From Bogoriella caseilytica (lineage in GTDB: Bacteria > Actinomycetota > Actinomycetes > Actinomycetales > Actinomycetaceae): a stretch of 64,000 nt of DNA. Numbering within the stretch: the stretch's first letter is position 1; each line of letters starts with the position of its first letter. The stretch covers positions 930,001 through 994,000 of the forward strand of contig NZ_RKHK01000001.1 of assembly GCF_003752405.1 (NCBI RefSeq), written 5' to 3'. The notes below the pieces were generated by a model. The model was not told where the DNA came from. It searched no databases and worked only from the letters and a program-made list of their open reading frames with translations. Both the position numbers and the translations under genes were made by a program. Shown here piece by piece: positions 35,463-44,817 of the stretch.

Positions 35463-36256
35463 GCACCCTGCACGACTACCAGGAGACGCCGGTGACCCGC
35501 TCAGCATCCGAGCCCTCGATCATCTTCGAGAACGTGTCCAAGACCTTCATCACCCGCCAGGGTGAGAAGGTGCGTGCCGTGCAGGGCCTCAATCTCACGG
35601 TGGCGCGCGGCGAGATGCTGGCGATCGTCGGGCAGACCGGTTGCGGGAAGTCGACCGCCTTCAACATGCTCCTCGGTCTCTACGACGCCACGTCCGGCAC
35701 GGTCTCCGTGCAGGGCATGGACCCGCACAAGGACTTCGAGGCCCTCAAGGGACGCATCGCCGTGGTCTTCCAGGACGGCCGGTTGCTTCCGTGGCGCACC
35801 GCCGAGCAGAACGCCGCGCTCGGCCTGGAGTACCTGGGCGTACCCAAGGCCGAACGTCTCGAGCGGGCCCGCGAATGGCTGGCCCGCATGGGGCTGGAAG
35901 GCCGCGAGAAGGCTTACCCCTACGAACTTTCCGGCGGCATGCGCCAGCGTGTGGGCATCGCCCGTTGCTTCGCCCTGAACCCGGACATCATCCTCTGCGA
36001 CGAGTCCTTCTCCGCGCTCGACGAACTCACGGCGGATCGCCTCCGCAGCGAGTTCGCCTCCATCGTGAAGGAGGAGGGGAAGACCGGTGTCTTCATCACC
36101 CACTCCATCGAGGAAGCCGTCACCGTGGGCGACCGCGTGGCCGTCTTCCGCGCCCCGGGGCACGTGGCCAAGGAGTTCGACGTGCGAGGCGATCTGAACG
36201 AGGCACAGTCCAGCGAGTACCGGCAAGCCATCCGCAACGTGATGTCGGGGGTCTGA
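35459..36256 (+). CDS. ABC transporter ATP-binding protein (SsuB-like)
   Basis: ATPase of 265 aa energising the importer. Walker A GQTGCGKST is near residue 59, the signature ELSGGMRQRVGIAR near 158, and the switch His is in FITHSIEEA. Walker B reads IILCDES, with Ser where most relatives have Pro (DEP), followed by the D-loop SALDE. Catalytic Glu is retained, so activity is expected. The start overlaps the permease stop. Confidence 0.92.
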   Translation: MSTLHDYQETPVTRSASEPSIIFENVSKTFITRQGEKVRAVQGLNLTVARGEMLAIVGQTGCGKSTAFNMLLGLYDATSGTVSVQGMDPHKDFEALKGRIAVVFQDGRLLPWRTAEQNAALGLEYLGVPKAERLERAREWLARMGLEGREKAYPYELSGGMRQRVGIARCFALNPDIILCDESFSALDELTADRLRSEFASIVKEEGKTGVFITHSIEEAVTVGDRVAVFRAPGHVAKEFDVRGDLNEAQSSEYRQAIRNVMSGV

Positions 36257-36258
36257 CT

Positions 36259-36299
36259 CGCTGCACCGCGGGAACGCTCAGCGCTCCCGCGGTGCAGCG
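36259..36299. terminator. bidirectional terminator hairpin inside the lacI 3' end
   Basis: Perfect 15-bp inverted repeat (36259-36273 with 36285-36299) and an 11-nt loop. The ABC operon stops at 36256 and the convergent lacI stops at 36278, inside the loop, so one arm is coding for lacI. No long T-run, as is common in high-GC actinobacteria. Confidence 0.7.
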
Positions 36300-37315
36300 G
36301 TGCTCTGGCGGAGCAGGACCTCGGGCTCGACTGTCACGAGCTGACGGTCGCCCTCGGTGAGCAGAGCCAGTTCCACAGCGCGTCGCCCGATGTCCTCCAA
36401 TGGCAGACGCACGGTCGTCAGCGCCGGGGTCATGTCCGCCGCCGGCGGTACGTCACCGAAGCCCGCCACCGAGACCTGATCCGGAACCACGATCCCTGCC
36501 TGGGTCAGCCCACCCACCAACCCGGCTGCGATCAGATCGAAGGTACCGAAGACACAGGTAGGCACCTGCGCTCCCGCCGCACGCGCCGCCGCGAACCGCT
36601 CGGCAGCCTGCCGGCCGGTCTCTCGGGTGGGCTCGCCGTAATGCACCGCGGATTCGCCCAGTTCAACGCCACGTTCGGAGAGCCCCTGGCGGAATCCCTC
36701 GACGCGGTCCGCCACGGTGTTCATCGCAGCCGACCCGGTCACCACCGCAAACTCACGGTGGCCCAAATCGCACAACGAGTGCGCAAGCCTCCGCGCCCCG
36801 TCGTGGTTCCCCACATCAATACTGTGCCCGGCGTGCTGGGTGCCCAGTGCGACCACCACCCCGCCGGAAGCCTCGAACTGCTTCAACTCAGCAAGGATCG
36901 GTTCAGCGGCCTCGCCGCGGAACCCGGAGCCCGCCACGATGATGGCGCGCGGGCGCTGGGCGCGGAGCAGACGCAGGTACTTGGTCTCCTGTTCCGGGTC
37001 GCGATAGGTGTTCACGATTGTGACAAAGAGACCGTGCTCCTCGGCCGCACTGACCACCGCCCCGGCCACCAGGGCGAAGTAGGCGTCGCGCACGTCGTGG
37101 ACCACCAGGCCGATGGTCATGGAGGCCGAGCCGGCGAGTGCCCGGGCGTGATGGTTGGGCTCGTAACCGAGTTGCTCCGCCGCCTCGAGCACCCGGGCGC
37201 GCAAATCGGCGCGCACTCCGTACGGGCGCGAGGAGTTCAACACGCGCGACGCGGTGGCCAACGAGACGCCGGCTTGCTCGGCAACGTCGACGAGCCGTAC
37301 CGCAGCTCTGCTCAC
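36278..37315 (-). CDS. LacI-family transcriptional regulator
   Basis: Repressor of 345 aa. N-terminal HTH VRLVDVAEQAGVSLATASRVLNSSRPYGV and hinge ALAGSAS (linker to the sugar-binding-like core), then a periplasmic-binding-like effector domain (TIGLVVHDVRDAYFALVAGAV). The start is a GTG at 37315 with GGAG about eight bases upstream. It is convergent with the ABC operon whose promoter has a LacI-type operator, so it probably represses that importer in response to its substrate. Confidence 0.92.
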   Translation of the reverse strand: MSRAAVRLVDVAEQAGVSLATASRVLNSSRPYGVRADLRARVLEAAEQLGYEPNHHARALAGSASMTIGLVVHDVRDAYFALVAGAVVSAAEEHGLFVTIVNTYRDPEQETKYLRLLRAQRPRAIIVAGSGFRGEAAEPILAELKQFEASGGVVVALGTQHAGHSIDVGNHDGARRLAHSLCDLGHREFAVVTGSAAMNTVADRVEGFRQGLSERGVELGESAVHYGEPTRETGRQAAERFAAARAAGAQVPTCVFGTFDLIAAGLVGGLTQAGIVVPDQVSVAGFGDVPPAADMTPALTTVRLPLEDIGRRAVELALLTEGDRQLVTVEPEVLLRQSTAAPRER

Positions 37316-37517
37316 ATCAGCTCCACTCCTTCACCACTTTGCCAAATCGTAACCTGTGGGACGCCTCGCCCCGGGCGTGTCCACGGGCCGGTCGGCCACC
37401 TCGCCCACGCGGCTGGTCGGCGGCCACTGTGCCGCCCCAGATGCGGCGTGCGTCACGGTCCCGTCTACTGGTGGAGAGCCACACCCGAACCCGAACGAGG
37501 GATGTGAGGACGCACCG

Positions 37518-38828
37518 ATGACCGATATGCCGGCCATTGCCGCCACCGATGCCACACGCGCCATCGCCAAGATCCTGCTCCCCATGGCTGCCGGGGGCGC
37601 GATCGCCCGGCGCCCGACGATGATGCGCATGGTGGACCGGCTCAACCTCGACGCCGGCGCCATCGACGAGATGCGCCGCTTACGGAGCAAGTACGGGCCC
37701 GGGCCGGTGCAGATCACCCCGGGACGCCGCCTGGCACTCGTCCTCGACCCGGACGACGTCCACCACATCCTGAACAACACGCCCGAGCCGTTCCGGCCGG
37801 ACACCAAGGAGAAGCGCGGCGCGCTCGAGCACTTCCAGCCCGAGGGAGTGCTGATCTCCACCCCCGAAGAGCGCCTCAAGCGGCGGCCGTTGAACGAAGC
37901 GGCACTGCAGACACGCCAGCCCGTGCACGACCATGCCGCCACCATGAGCGCGGCGATCGAGGCCGAGACCGAGGCGCTCCTGGGGCACGTGGACTTCGCC
38001 GGCGGGCTGAGCTGGCGGCCCTTCGCGATCGCCTGGTGGCGCATGGTCCGCCAGATCACCCTGGGCGCCTCTGCCCGGGACGACACCGCCACCACCGACG
38101 GGCTGCTTCGCCTGCGCCAGGACGCCAACACGAGCTATCTGAAGCCCACACGCAAGAAGCTGCGCGCCAGGGTGCTCGCCTCGATCCAGGACTACGTCGA
38201 GCGTGCCGAGCCAGGGAGCCTGGCGCAGATGGTGGCCACGGTTCCGGCGGAGCCGGGGGTGGAGAGGCACCAGCAGGTGCCGCAATGGCTCTTCGCCTTC
38301 GACGCCGCCGCCTGGGCGACCATGCGTGCTCTCGCCCTGGTCTCGAACAGCCCGGAGGTCGTGACGCAGCTACGCGAGGAACTGGCCGGGGCCGATCAGG
38401 GCCGGCCGGACCTGCCCTACTCGCGCGCGGTCATCCTGGAGTCGCTGCGGTTGTTCTCCACCACGCCCCTGGTGCTCCGCGAGACCACCACGGAGACCGA
38501 GTGGGCCTCGGGCACCCTGCCGCCGCAGTCATCCCTGGTGATCTTCGCGCCCTTCTTCCATCGCGATCCGGACCACCTCGCCGAGGCCGACTCCTTCGCC
38601 CCGGAGTTGTGGATGCGCGAGCGCACCGACGCCGATTGGCCCCTGGTGCCCTTCTCGGGCGGGCCGGGGATGTGCCCGGGACGCAACGTGGTGCTGATGG
38701 TCTCCTCCCTGGTGCTGAGCCGGCTGGTCTCCGGTCACGACTTCAGCGGCCGGGAGTTCCCCGCGCAGCGCATCCCGCCCTCGCTGGATCCCTTCTCGCT
38801 GAGGTTCCGCGCCACCCGGCGCGCCTAG
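37518..38828 (+). CDS. divergent cytochrome P450
   Basis: Heme-thiolate enzyme of 436 aa. The proximal loop FSGGPGMCPGR gives the cysteine ligand Cys386, and ExxR is Glu308-Arg311 (ESLRLF). The I-helix region FAFDAAAWATMRAL lacks the usual acid-Thr pair (AGxxTT), so oxygen activation may differ from standard P450s or use peroxide. No ferredoxin or reductase gene is adjacent. The ATG at 37518 follows GAGG by about eight bases. Substrate unknown. Confidence 0.85.
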   Translation: MTDMPAIAATDATRAIAKILLPMAAGGAIARRPTMMRMVDRLNLDAGAIDEMRRLRSKYGPGPVQITPGRRLALVLDPDDVHHILNNTPEPFRPDTKEKRGALEHFQPEGVLISTPEERLKRRPLNEAALQTRQPVHDHAATMSAAIEAETEALLGHVDFAGGLSWRPFAIAWWRMVRQITLGASARDDTATTDGLLRLRQDANTSYLKPTRKKLRARVLASIQDYVERAEPGSLAQMVATVPAEPGVERHQQVPQWLFAFDAAAWATMRALALVSNSPEVVTQLREELAGADQGRPDLPYSRAVILESLRLFSTTPLVLRETTTETEWASGTLPPQSSLVIFAPFFHRDPDHLAEADSFAPELWMRERTDADWPLVPFSGGPGMCPGRNVVLMVSSLVLSRLVSGHDFSGREFPAQRIPPSLDPFSLRFRATRRA

Positions 38829-38967
38829 CCGACTGACGGGCCACACGCATCTCGGCTGATCGGCACGCTCCGGGTGGTACCGGATGCGCGCGCACCCAGC
38901 CCATGCCACGCTGCGGAGCACTGAGCGCAAGCGCGCTTGAGATCTCACCATCGACGGAAGGACCACC

Positions 38968-39222
38968 GTGGGAACGTTCATCGGACTCGTCATCCTGGGC
39001 GCCATCTTCGGAGCGCTCGCACGCCTATTCATGAAGGGCTCTCAGCCCATCGGCATCATCTGGACGATCGTCCTCGGAGCACTGGGGGCGCTGGCCGGCG
39101 GGTGGATCGCTGAGCAGCTCTTCGACGGCTCCACCCTCGTGATGTGGATCGTCGGCATCCTGCTTGCCGTCCTGTTCATCTCGATCTACGTGGGTGCCTT
39201 CGGCCGCAAGTCCCGGGTCTGA
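38968..39222 (+). CDS. GlsB/YeaQ/YmgE family stress membrane protein
   Basis: Small membrane protein of 84 aa with three hydrophobic helices and the family Gly pattern (FIGLVILGAIFGALARL, then IIWTIVLGALGALAGGWIAEQL). Relatives are stress-induced (transglycosylase-associated protein family). GTG start at 38968 with GGAAGG upstream. A GC-rich hairpin follows the stop. Confidence 0.88.
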   Translation: MGTFIGLVILGAIFGALARLFMKGSQPIGIIWTIVLGALGALAGGWIAEQLFDGSTLVMWIVGILLAVLFISIYVGAFGRKSRV

Positions 39223-39238
39223 CAGACCACCGCGCATA

Positions 39239-39272
39239 CAGGGAGGTCCCGCCCGAGGGCGGGGCCTCCCTG
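39239..39272 (+). terminator. GC-rich intrinsic terminator hairpin
   Basis: CAGGGAGG pairs with CCTCCCTG, and CCCGCCC with GGGCGGG inside it, with one T-G mismatch and a 2-nt loop. It lies 17 bp after the GlsB-type stop. No clear T-run follows. Confidence 0.65.
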
Positions 39273-39354
39273 CGTGCGTGTACGCCACGATCTCCGGTGA
39301 CCTGCCTCGGCTGGTCGAGCTTCACCTCCCTGCAGCGGTGAGCGGCGCGGTACC

Positions 39355-41382
39355 GTGCAGGGCGTGAAGACTTGGAGCACAGCTGCGCCCCTTCTGGCGG
39401 CCGTGGTCGGCCTCTCCGCGGGAGTGCTCCTGGCGGCACCGGCTGCTGCCGACGTCAACGACGATGTGGTGCGCTCCCTGGAGATCGAGGCCGAGCTCGA
39501 CCCCACCGGATCGCTGCACATCACCGAGACCTACGCATGGGACTTCGGTGACCGGGATGGGCTGGGCTTCTACCGCAACATCCTGCAGCGGATGGACTGG
39601 GAGCCCGAGCCCTCGATGGTGCGCGTGCTCGACATCGAGGAGATCACCGTCTCCTCACCCTCACAGGCGCCGGCACAGTGGTGGGTCGAACGCGACGACG
39701 AGTACCTCGAACTGGTCATCGGTGCCCCCGACGGGTCAGAGGAGACGCGCAGCGGCGTGCAGACCTACGTGCTCAGCTACACGATCGACGGCGCCGTGAA
39801 CGCCATCCGTGACCAGGACGTGTCCGATCAGGACGAGCTCTACTGGAACGCCACCGGTCACGAGACGCTCGTGACCATGGAGGAGGTCAGCGTCTCCGTC
39901 ACCGGGCCCGAGGAAGTCACCTCCGCCGCGTGCTTCAGCGGCCCCATCGGCTCCGAGCAGGAATGCTCCACACACGATGAGGCCGGTGCCACCGTCACCT
40001 TCGCCGACGGTCCACTCGAGCCCGGCGCCGGGCTCACCGTCGCGCTCGCCTACCCGCCGGGCACCTTCACCGACCCAGGCCCGATCCTGCAGGACAGGGT
40101 GATCGCGAGCCTGGGCGGGGATCGCGAACTCACCGCCACGCAGCAGTCCGTGGCCCGCGTGACCGATCCGGTGGTCTCCGCGCTGGTGACCTTCTGGCCG
40201 CTGACGTTGATCGCCGTCCTCGCTGCCATGGCCGCCGGCGTGTGGAGCCGTCGCCACCTCCACCGGGACTACCAGTTCTCCGGCCTTACCCCGGGTGTCA
40301 TCCCCCCGGCCGGTCAGCAGGACCAACACCCCTCCGAGCGCCTCAGCCGCGAGCTCCCGCCCACGGTGGCCTTCACGCCACCGGATGGTCTGAGCCCGGC
40401 GGAGGTCAGCTATCTCTGGCACAAGGGTGAACGCAGCGAGCAGCTCTCAGCCACGCTCACCGATCTCGCCACCCGGGGTCACCTGGTCATCTCCGAGGCG
40501 GAGGCGGACAGCCGAGGTCGCGCGAGCGACTGGACCTTGACCCGGGCCACGCCGCCAGGGCAGGACGCCGCGGCACTCAAGGCGCACGAGGAGCACCTGC
40601 TGCACGCCCTCTTCACCACGGTCACCACGGACGAGGAGCCCACCGGCGAGGGCCCGGCCCGCCGCGCGGAGGGCACGGTGGCCCTGTCCAGCCTGGACGA
40701 GGAGTTCGCGGAGGAGGCGCTGGCCTTCAACGAGCGGGTGAGCTCCCTCGTCACCGACCGGGGGCTCCTGTCCGGCGCCGCCCATGTCAGTGCGCGCGAG
40801 AGCGGTCTGGCCTCGGCCGCCAAGCTGTTCGCGCCGGCCATCGCCCTGCTGCTGTTGCTCGCCGCCGTCAACCTGGCTGCACCGGTGATCCCGCCCTCGG
40901 CGGTCGCCTTGGCTATCGCGACGGCGGCTCTCCTGGGGCTGTGGCTGGTGATCCACCTCCTCGTCACGGTCACGGCGAGTCCGCGAACGCCGGTGGGGCG
41001 TGCCCTGTACGAGCAGGCGCGCGGCTTCAAGCTCTACCTCGAGACCGCGGAAGCGGAGCAGATCCGCTTCGAGGAGGGCATCGACGTCTTCTCCCGCTAC
41101 CTGCCCTACGCCATGGTCTTCGGTCTCGCCGAACGGTGGGCCGGCATCTTCGAGCGACTCCAGGCCGAAGGCCGGTACGAACCCGACACCTCCTGGTACG
41201 TCGCTCGCCAGACCGGCGGCACGTTACCCCTGGCGGTTCTGGCCACGAGCATGTCGAGCTTCTCCGACTCCGCCGGATCCACCTTGACCTCCACCCCGGG
41301 AGGCTCTGGAGGCTCGGCTTTCTCCAGTGGGGGTGGCTTCTCCGGAGGCGGCGTCGGCGGCGGGGGCGTGGGCGGCCGCTGA
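39355..41382 (+). CDS. DUF2207 domain membrane protein (first of a tandem pair)
   Basis: A 675-aa exported membrane protein. The signal peptide (about 1-33) leads to an extracellular DUF2207 beta domain, then a membrane helix near 275-295, a cytoplasmic or linker region with winged-helix-like stretches (LSATLTDLATRGHLVI), two more helices (about 495-540) and a Gly/Ser-rich tail ending GGGVGGGGVGGR, typical of DUF2207 proteins. Function unknown. Start GTG at 39355; GTG at 39364 is possible. About 75 bp before its paralogue. Confidence 0.85.
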   Translation: MQGVKTWSTAAPLLAAVVGLSAGVLLAAPAAADVNDDVVRSLEIEAELDPTGSLHITETYAWDFGDRDGLGFYRNILQRMDWEPEPSMVRVLDIEEITVSSPSQAPAQWWVERDDEYLELVIGAPDGSEETRSGVQTYVLSYTIDGAVNAIRDQDVSDQDELYWNATGHETLVTMEEVSVSVTGPEEVTSAACFSGPIGSEQECSTHDEAGATVTFADGPLEPGAGLTVALAYPPGTFTDPGPILQDRVIASLGGDRELTATQQSVARVTDPVVSALVTFWPLTLIAVLAAMAAGVWSRRHLHRDYQFSGLTPGVIPPAGQQDQHPSERLSRELPPTVAFTPPDGLSPAEVSYLWHKGERSEQLSATLTDLATRGHLVISEAEADSRGRASDWTLTRATPPGQDAAALKAHEEHLLHALFTTVTTDEEPTGEGPARRAEGTVALSSLDEEFAEEALAFNERVSSLVTDRGLLSGAAHVSARESGLASAAKLFAPAIALLLLLAAVNLAAPVIPPSAVALAIATAALLGLWLVIHLLVTVTASPRTPVGRALYEQARGFKLYLETAEAEQIRFEEGIDVFSRYLPYAMVFGLAERWAGIFERLQAEGRYEPDTSWYVARQTGGTLPLAVLATSMSSFSDSAGSTLTSTPGGSGGSAFSSGGGFSGGGVGGGGVGGR

Positions 41383-41458
41383 CCGCACCGCCCACTCTGG
41401 GACGGTCGTGGGACGGGGAGTTTCTCCGGCTACGGTAATCCGCATGAGGGGGACATCC

Positions 41459-43390
41459 ATGACTTTCGCTCGAGCCTCGGCCGCCGGCATCATCGCGCTG
41501 GGCACCACCGCCATTGCTGCATTCCCGGCTGCGGCCAATCCGTCGGACGACGTCCTGCGTAGCCTGAGCATCGAGGCGGTACTCGCGGCCGATGGTTCCA
41601 TCCGGGTCACCGAGACCCTGGAGTGGGATTTCGGTTCCCGCGATGGCCTGGGCCTGTTCCGCAGTATCGAGCAGTGGATGGCCTGGGAGCACGACGACGA
41701 CATGATGCGCGTGATGGAGGTCTCCGACTACGAGGTCTCCAGCCCCTCCGGCGCACCGGCCGAGGTCTGGGTGGAGGAAGACGGGCAGTTCCTGCAGCTC
41801 GCCATCGGCGCACCGGACGGATCGGATGACACTCGCAGCGGCATGCAGACCTACGTTCTGAGCTACACCATCGATGGCCTGGTCAATCCCATCCGCGACG
41901 AGCCGGACGTACCCGATCAGGACGAGCTCTACTGGAACGTGACCGGCCACGACTGGGAGGTCAGGATCGACCAGGTCGACGTGACCGTCACCGGGCCGGC
42001 GCCGGTCGAGGACCTGCTGTGCTGGGAGGGGCCGTTCGGATCGACGACGTCGTGCGAGTCATCCGGAGCGAACGCGAACACTGCTGAGTTCTCCGCCGCC
42101 GATCTCGCCCCCGGCGAGGGGCTGACCATCAGCGTCGCCTTCCCCGAGGGCTCCGTGCCCGGCGCGGAGATCATGCTCGAGCCCGACGAGACCTCGACAC
42201 CCGGAGGGCCGGGGGTCTCAGGGCTGATCGCCCGGGTCACCGATCCGCTGGTGCGTTACTGGCCCGGGTTGGTGGTTCTGGCCGTCGGCGCCATCGTGGC
42301 CGACCTGGTGCGCCGGCGCCGCACCGGACGCGACCTCCATTTCGTGGGCCTGCCGCCCGGCAGCTTCCCCCCGGCGCAGGAGGCAGAGACGTTCCCGGTG
42401 GCTCCGCTCACGCGAGAGCCCACCGCGACGGTCGCCTTCACACCGCCACCGGGGCTCTCGCCCGCGGAACTGGGCTTCCTGGTGGACAGAAAGCCAGCCC
42501 CCCAGCACCTGTCGGCCACTGTGGTGGATCTGGCGGTGCGCGGATTCCTCCGGATCTCGGAGGCCGCGCACTCCCGCCGCGGCGAACCCCAGGACTGGTC
42601 GCTGCAGCTCGCCTCGAACGCCCGTGAGCGCTCCGGGGAACTACGCGAACACGAGCAACAGCTGCTACGGGCCCTCTTCGCCACAGGACCTGAGGTCCGG
42701 CTCAAGGCTCTGAAGAACTCGTTTGCCAGCCACGCACGGGCCTTCGGGAAGGCTTCTCGCCGCGGGGTGATGCGGCGCGGGCTCTTTGCGCGGGTGCGGC
42801 CCGAGCAGCCTGACGTCACGCCCAGGAGCGGGATCACCCTGCCCACCGTGGTCATGCTCGTTGCGGGCATCGTGGCCACGAGCGAGGGCTTCGGCGCACT
42901 TCCTCCCTCAGCAGTACGGCTCGCCGCCCTGGTCACCGGGGCCGCCCTCCTCTGGGCCTTCCTCCGCCAGTCGACCGTCACGTGGACCAAGCCGCGTTCC
43001 GCCGCCGGCCGGGCACTGTACGAGCAATCCCGCGGGTTCCAGCTCTACATCGCCACCGCCGAGGCCGAACAGATCCGCTTCGAGGAAGGCATCGACGTCT
43101 TCTCGCGGTACCTGCCCTACGCCATGATCTACGGCGAGGCCGAGCGATGGTCGGGGATCTTCGACCAGCTGCAAGCCGAGGGTCGCTACCGTGCGAACAC
43201 TGCCTGGTACGTCGGCAGTCACCACACCGGCAATCAGCCAGGCCTGGGCCAGCTCGGCCGGAGCCTGTCCGGGTTCAACACGGCTGCGGGCAGGAGTCTC
43301 ACCTCGACACCGGGCGGCTCGGGTGGCTCCGGCTTCAGCGGCGGATCCTCCGGGGGCGGCGCCGGAGGTGGGGGTGGCGGAGGCCGCTAG
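41459..43390 (+). CDS. DUF2207 domain membrane protein (second of a tandem pair)
   Basis: Paralogue of the preceding gene (643 aa) with the same plan: signal peptide, DUF2207 domain (WDFGSRDGLGLFRSIEQWM matches WDFGDRDGLGFYRNILQRM of the first), membrane helices and a Gly-rich tail. The blocks EAEQIRFEEGIDVFSRYLPYAM and TSTPGGSGGS are shared. The ATG at 41459 was chosen because GAGGGGG lies five bases upstream. The last 4 bp overlap the convergent AEC gene. Confidence 0.85.
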   Translation: MTFARASAAGIIALGTTAIAAFPAAANPSDDVLRSLSIEAVLAADGSIRVTETLEWDFGSRDGLGLFRSIEQWMAWEHDDDMMRVMEVSDYEVSSPSGAPAEVWVEEDGQFLQLAIGAPDGSDDTRSGMQTYVLSYTIDGLVNPIRDEPDVPDQDELYWNVTGHDWEVRIDQVDVTVTGPAPVEDLLCWEGPFGSTTSCESSGANANTAEFSAADLAPGEGLTISVAFPEGSVPGAEIMLEPDETSTPGGPGVSGLIARVTDPLVRYWPGLVVLAVGAIVADLVRRRRTGRDLHFVGLPPGSFPPAQEAETFPVAPLTREPTATVAFTPPPGLSPAELGFLVDRKPAPQHLSATVVDLAVRGFLRISEAAHSRRGEPQDWSLQLASNARERSGELREHEQQLLRALFATGPEVRLKALKNSFASHARAFGKASRRGVMRRGLFARVRPEQPDVTPRSGITLPTVVMLVAGIVATSEGFGALPPSAVRLAALVTGAALLWAFLRQSTVTWTKPRSAAGRALYEQSRGFQLYIATAEAEQIRFEEGIDVFSRYLPYAMIYGEAERWSGIFDQLQAEGRYRANTAWYVGSHHTGNQPGLGQLGRSLSGFNTAAGRSLTSTPGGSGGSGFSGGSSGGGAGGGGGGGR

Positions 43391-44313
43391 GTGCCGATGA
43401 CCGCGACGAGCGTCATCACCACGGGAACCGAGACGAGAGTGCTCACCAAGATGGTGTCGCGCACCATGGGCACGGCCCTCCCGTAACGCATCGCGTACAC
43501 GAAGACGTTCTGCGCCGTGGGCAGCGAAGCCACGACCACGGGGCCGAGGAGTTCCGCACCGGCGAGGTCGAAGATCTGGGTGCCGATGGTCCAGGCGATG
43601 AGCGGTGCCCCCACTCCGCGCGCTGCGACGGCGGCCCACATGGGCGCCCGCACCTCGCCCTGACCCGGGAGCGGCGCTCCGCGCAGCGAGAAGCCGAAGG
43701 CGATCAGCATGATCGGCACCGCCATGTCAGCGAGCAGGTGAACCGGTGACATCACCGGAGCCGGTAGCCGGACGCCCGCAGCGGTGACCAGGAGACCGAG
43801 CGCCACCGCGATCACCAACGGATTCCGGAGCGGGGTGAGCAGGATCTTGCCGATCGACATCACCGAGCGTCCGGTCTGCCGGTCCAGGACCGCAAAGCCC
43901 ACCGGGACCATGACCAGCAGCTGGAGCAGCACGATCGGGGCGATGTCGGCCGCATGCCCGACCGCGACCACCAGCAGCGGGATGCCCAGGTTTCCCGCGT
44001 TCACATAGCTGGCTGAGAGGGCGCCGAGCGTGAGTTCTGCCCCGCGCAGCGAACTGAACAGCCGCGCCCCCACGCAGTACAGCACCAGCAGGAGGAGCGC
44101 CGTGGAGACCGAGACAACGGCTCGTTCGGAGAAGATCTCGGCCACATCGGCCGAGGCCATCGTGCGGAAGAGCAGCGCGGGCGTGGCAGCGTAGAAGGTC
44201 AGCCGCGCCAGCGTGACGTCCGCACCGGAGGGCAGTGCCTCCCAGCGCGCCAGGGCATAGCCGATGGCGACCACGACCCCGAGGCCGACGAAGCCAGCGA
44301 GGACCTCGGTCAT
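43387..44313 (-). CDS. AEC-family (auxin efflux carrier-like) transporter
   Basis: Predicted ten-helix permease of 308 aa. The pattern YVNAGNLGIPLLVVAVG in helix 4 and SLPTAQNVFVYAMRYG in the last third is typical of AEC/PIN-like bacterial carriers such as malate or other organic-anion exporters. No regulator is adjacent. It lies 10 bp downstream of msrB, probably in the same operon. Confidence 0.9.
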   Translation of the reverse strand: MTEVLAGFVGLGVVVAIGYALARWEALPSGADVTLARLTFYAATPALLFRTMASADVAEIFSERAVVSVSTALLLLVLYCVGARLFSSLRGAELTLGALSASYVNAGNLGIPLLVVAVGHAADIAPIVLLQLLVMVPVGFAVLDRQTGRSVMSIGKILLTPLRNPLVIAVALGLLVTAAGVRLPAPVMSPVHLLADMAVPIMLIAFGFSLRGAPLPGQGEVRAPMWAAVAARGVGAPLIAWTIGTQIFDLAGAELLGPVVVASLPTAQNVFVYAMRYGRAVPMVRDTILVSTLVSVPVVMTLVAVIGT

Positions 44314-44323
44314 TCGCGCAGGT

Positions 44324-44743
44324 TCAGTCTTGAGCTGGCTCGAAGCTCAGGGCCACCGAGTTCATGCAGTAGCGGTCGCCGGTGGGTGTCTGCGGCGCAT
44401 CGGGGAAGATGTGGCCCAGGTGGGAGTCGCACCGCGCGCAGCGCACTTCGGTGCGGAGCATGCCGTGTGAGCGATCCTCGATCAGGGTGACCGCCTCAGA
44501 ATCCTGGGGGGCGAAGAACGACGGCCAGCCGCAGTGCGAATCGAACTTGGTCGCTGAGCGGAAGAGCTCAGCAGAGCACGCCCGGCAGCGATAAACGCCC
44601 TCTCGGTTCTCCTCGAGCAGTTCCCCGGTGAAGGGGCGCTCGGTTCCTGCCTGACGCAGTACCTGGAACTCCATGGGGTTCAGGAGCTGTGCCCATTCCT
44701 GCTCGGTCTTGACGACCTTGGTCGATGACTGCGAAGTCCTCAT
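44324..44743 (-). CDS. msrB: peptide methionine-R-sulfoxide reductase
   Basis: Repairs methionine-R-sulfoxide in proteins (139 aa). Two CxxC pairs (YRCRACSAELF and VRCARCDSHLG) bind structural zinc, GWPSF is present, and the catalytic Cys is residue 126 (RYCMNSV). Start ATG at 44743. Likely co-transcribed with the AEC carrier 10 bp downstream. Confidence 0.96.
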   Translation of the reverse strand: MRTSQSSTKVVKTEQEWAQLLNPMEFQVLRQAGTERPFTGELLEENREGVYRCRACSAELFRSATKFDSHCGWPSFFAPQDSEAVTLIEDRSHGMLRTEVRCARCDSHLGHIFPDAPQTPTGDRYCMNSVALSFEPAQD

Positions 44744-44817
44744 GCCGCCATAGTGCTCCTGATGGGGCCATCCGCGCCACTCGCCCGCCTCGGCCGGGCT
44801 CCCGAGTGGGCGAAAGC

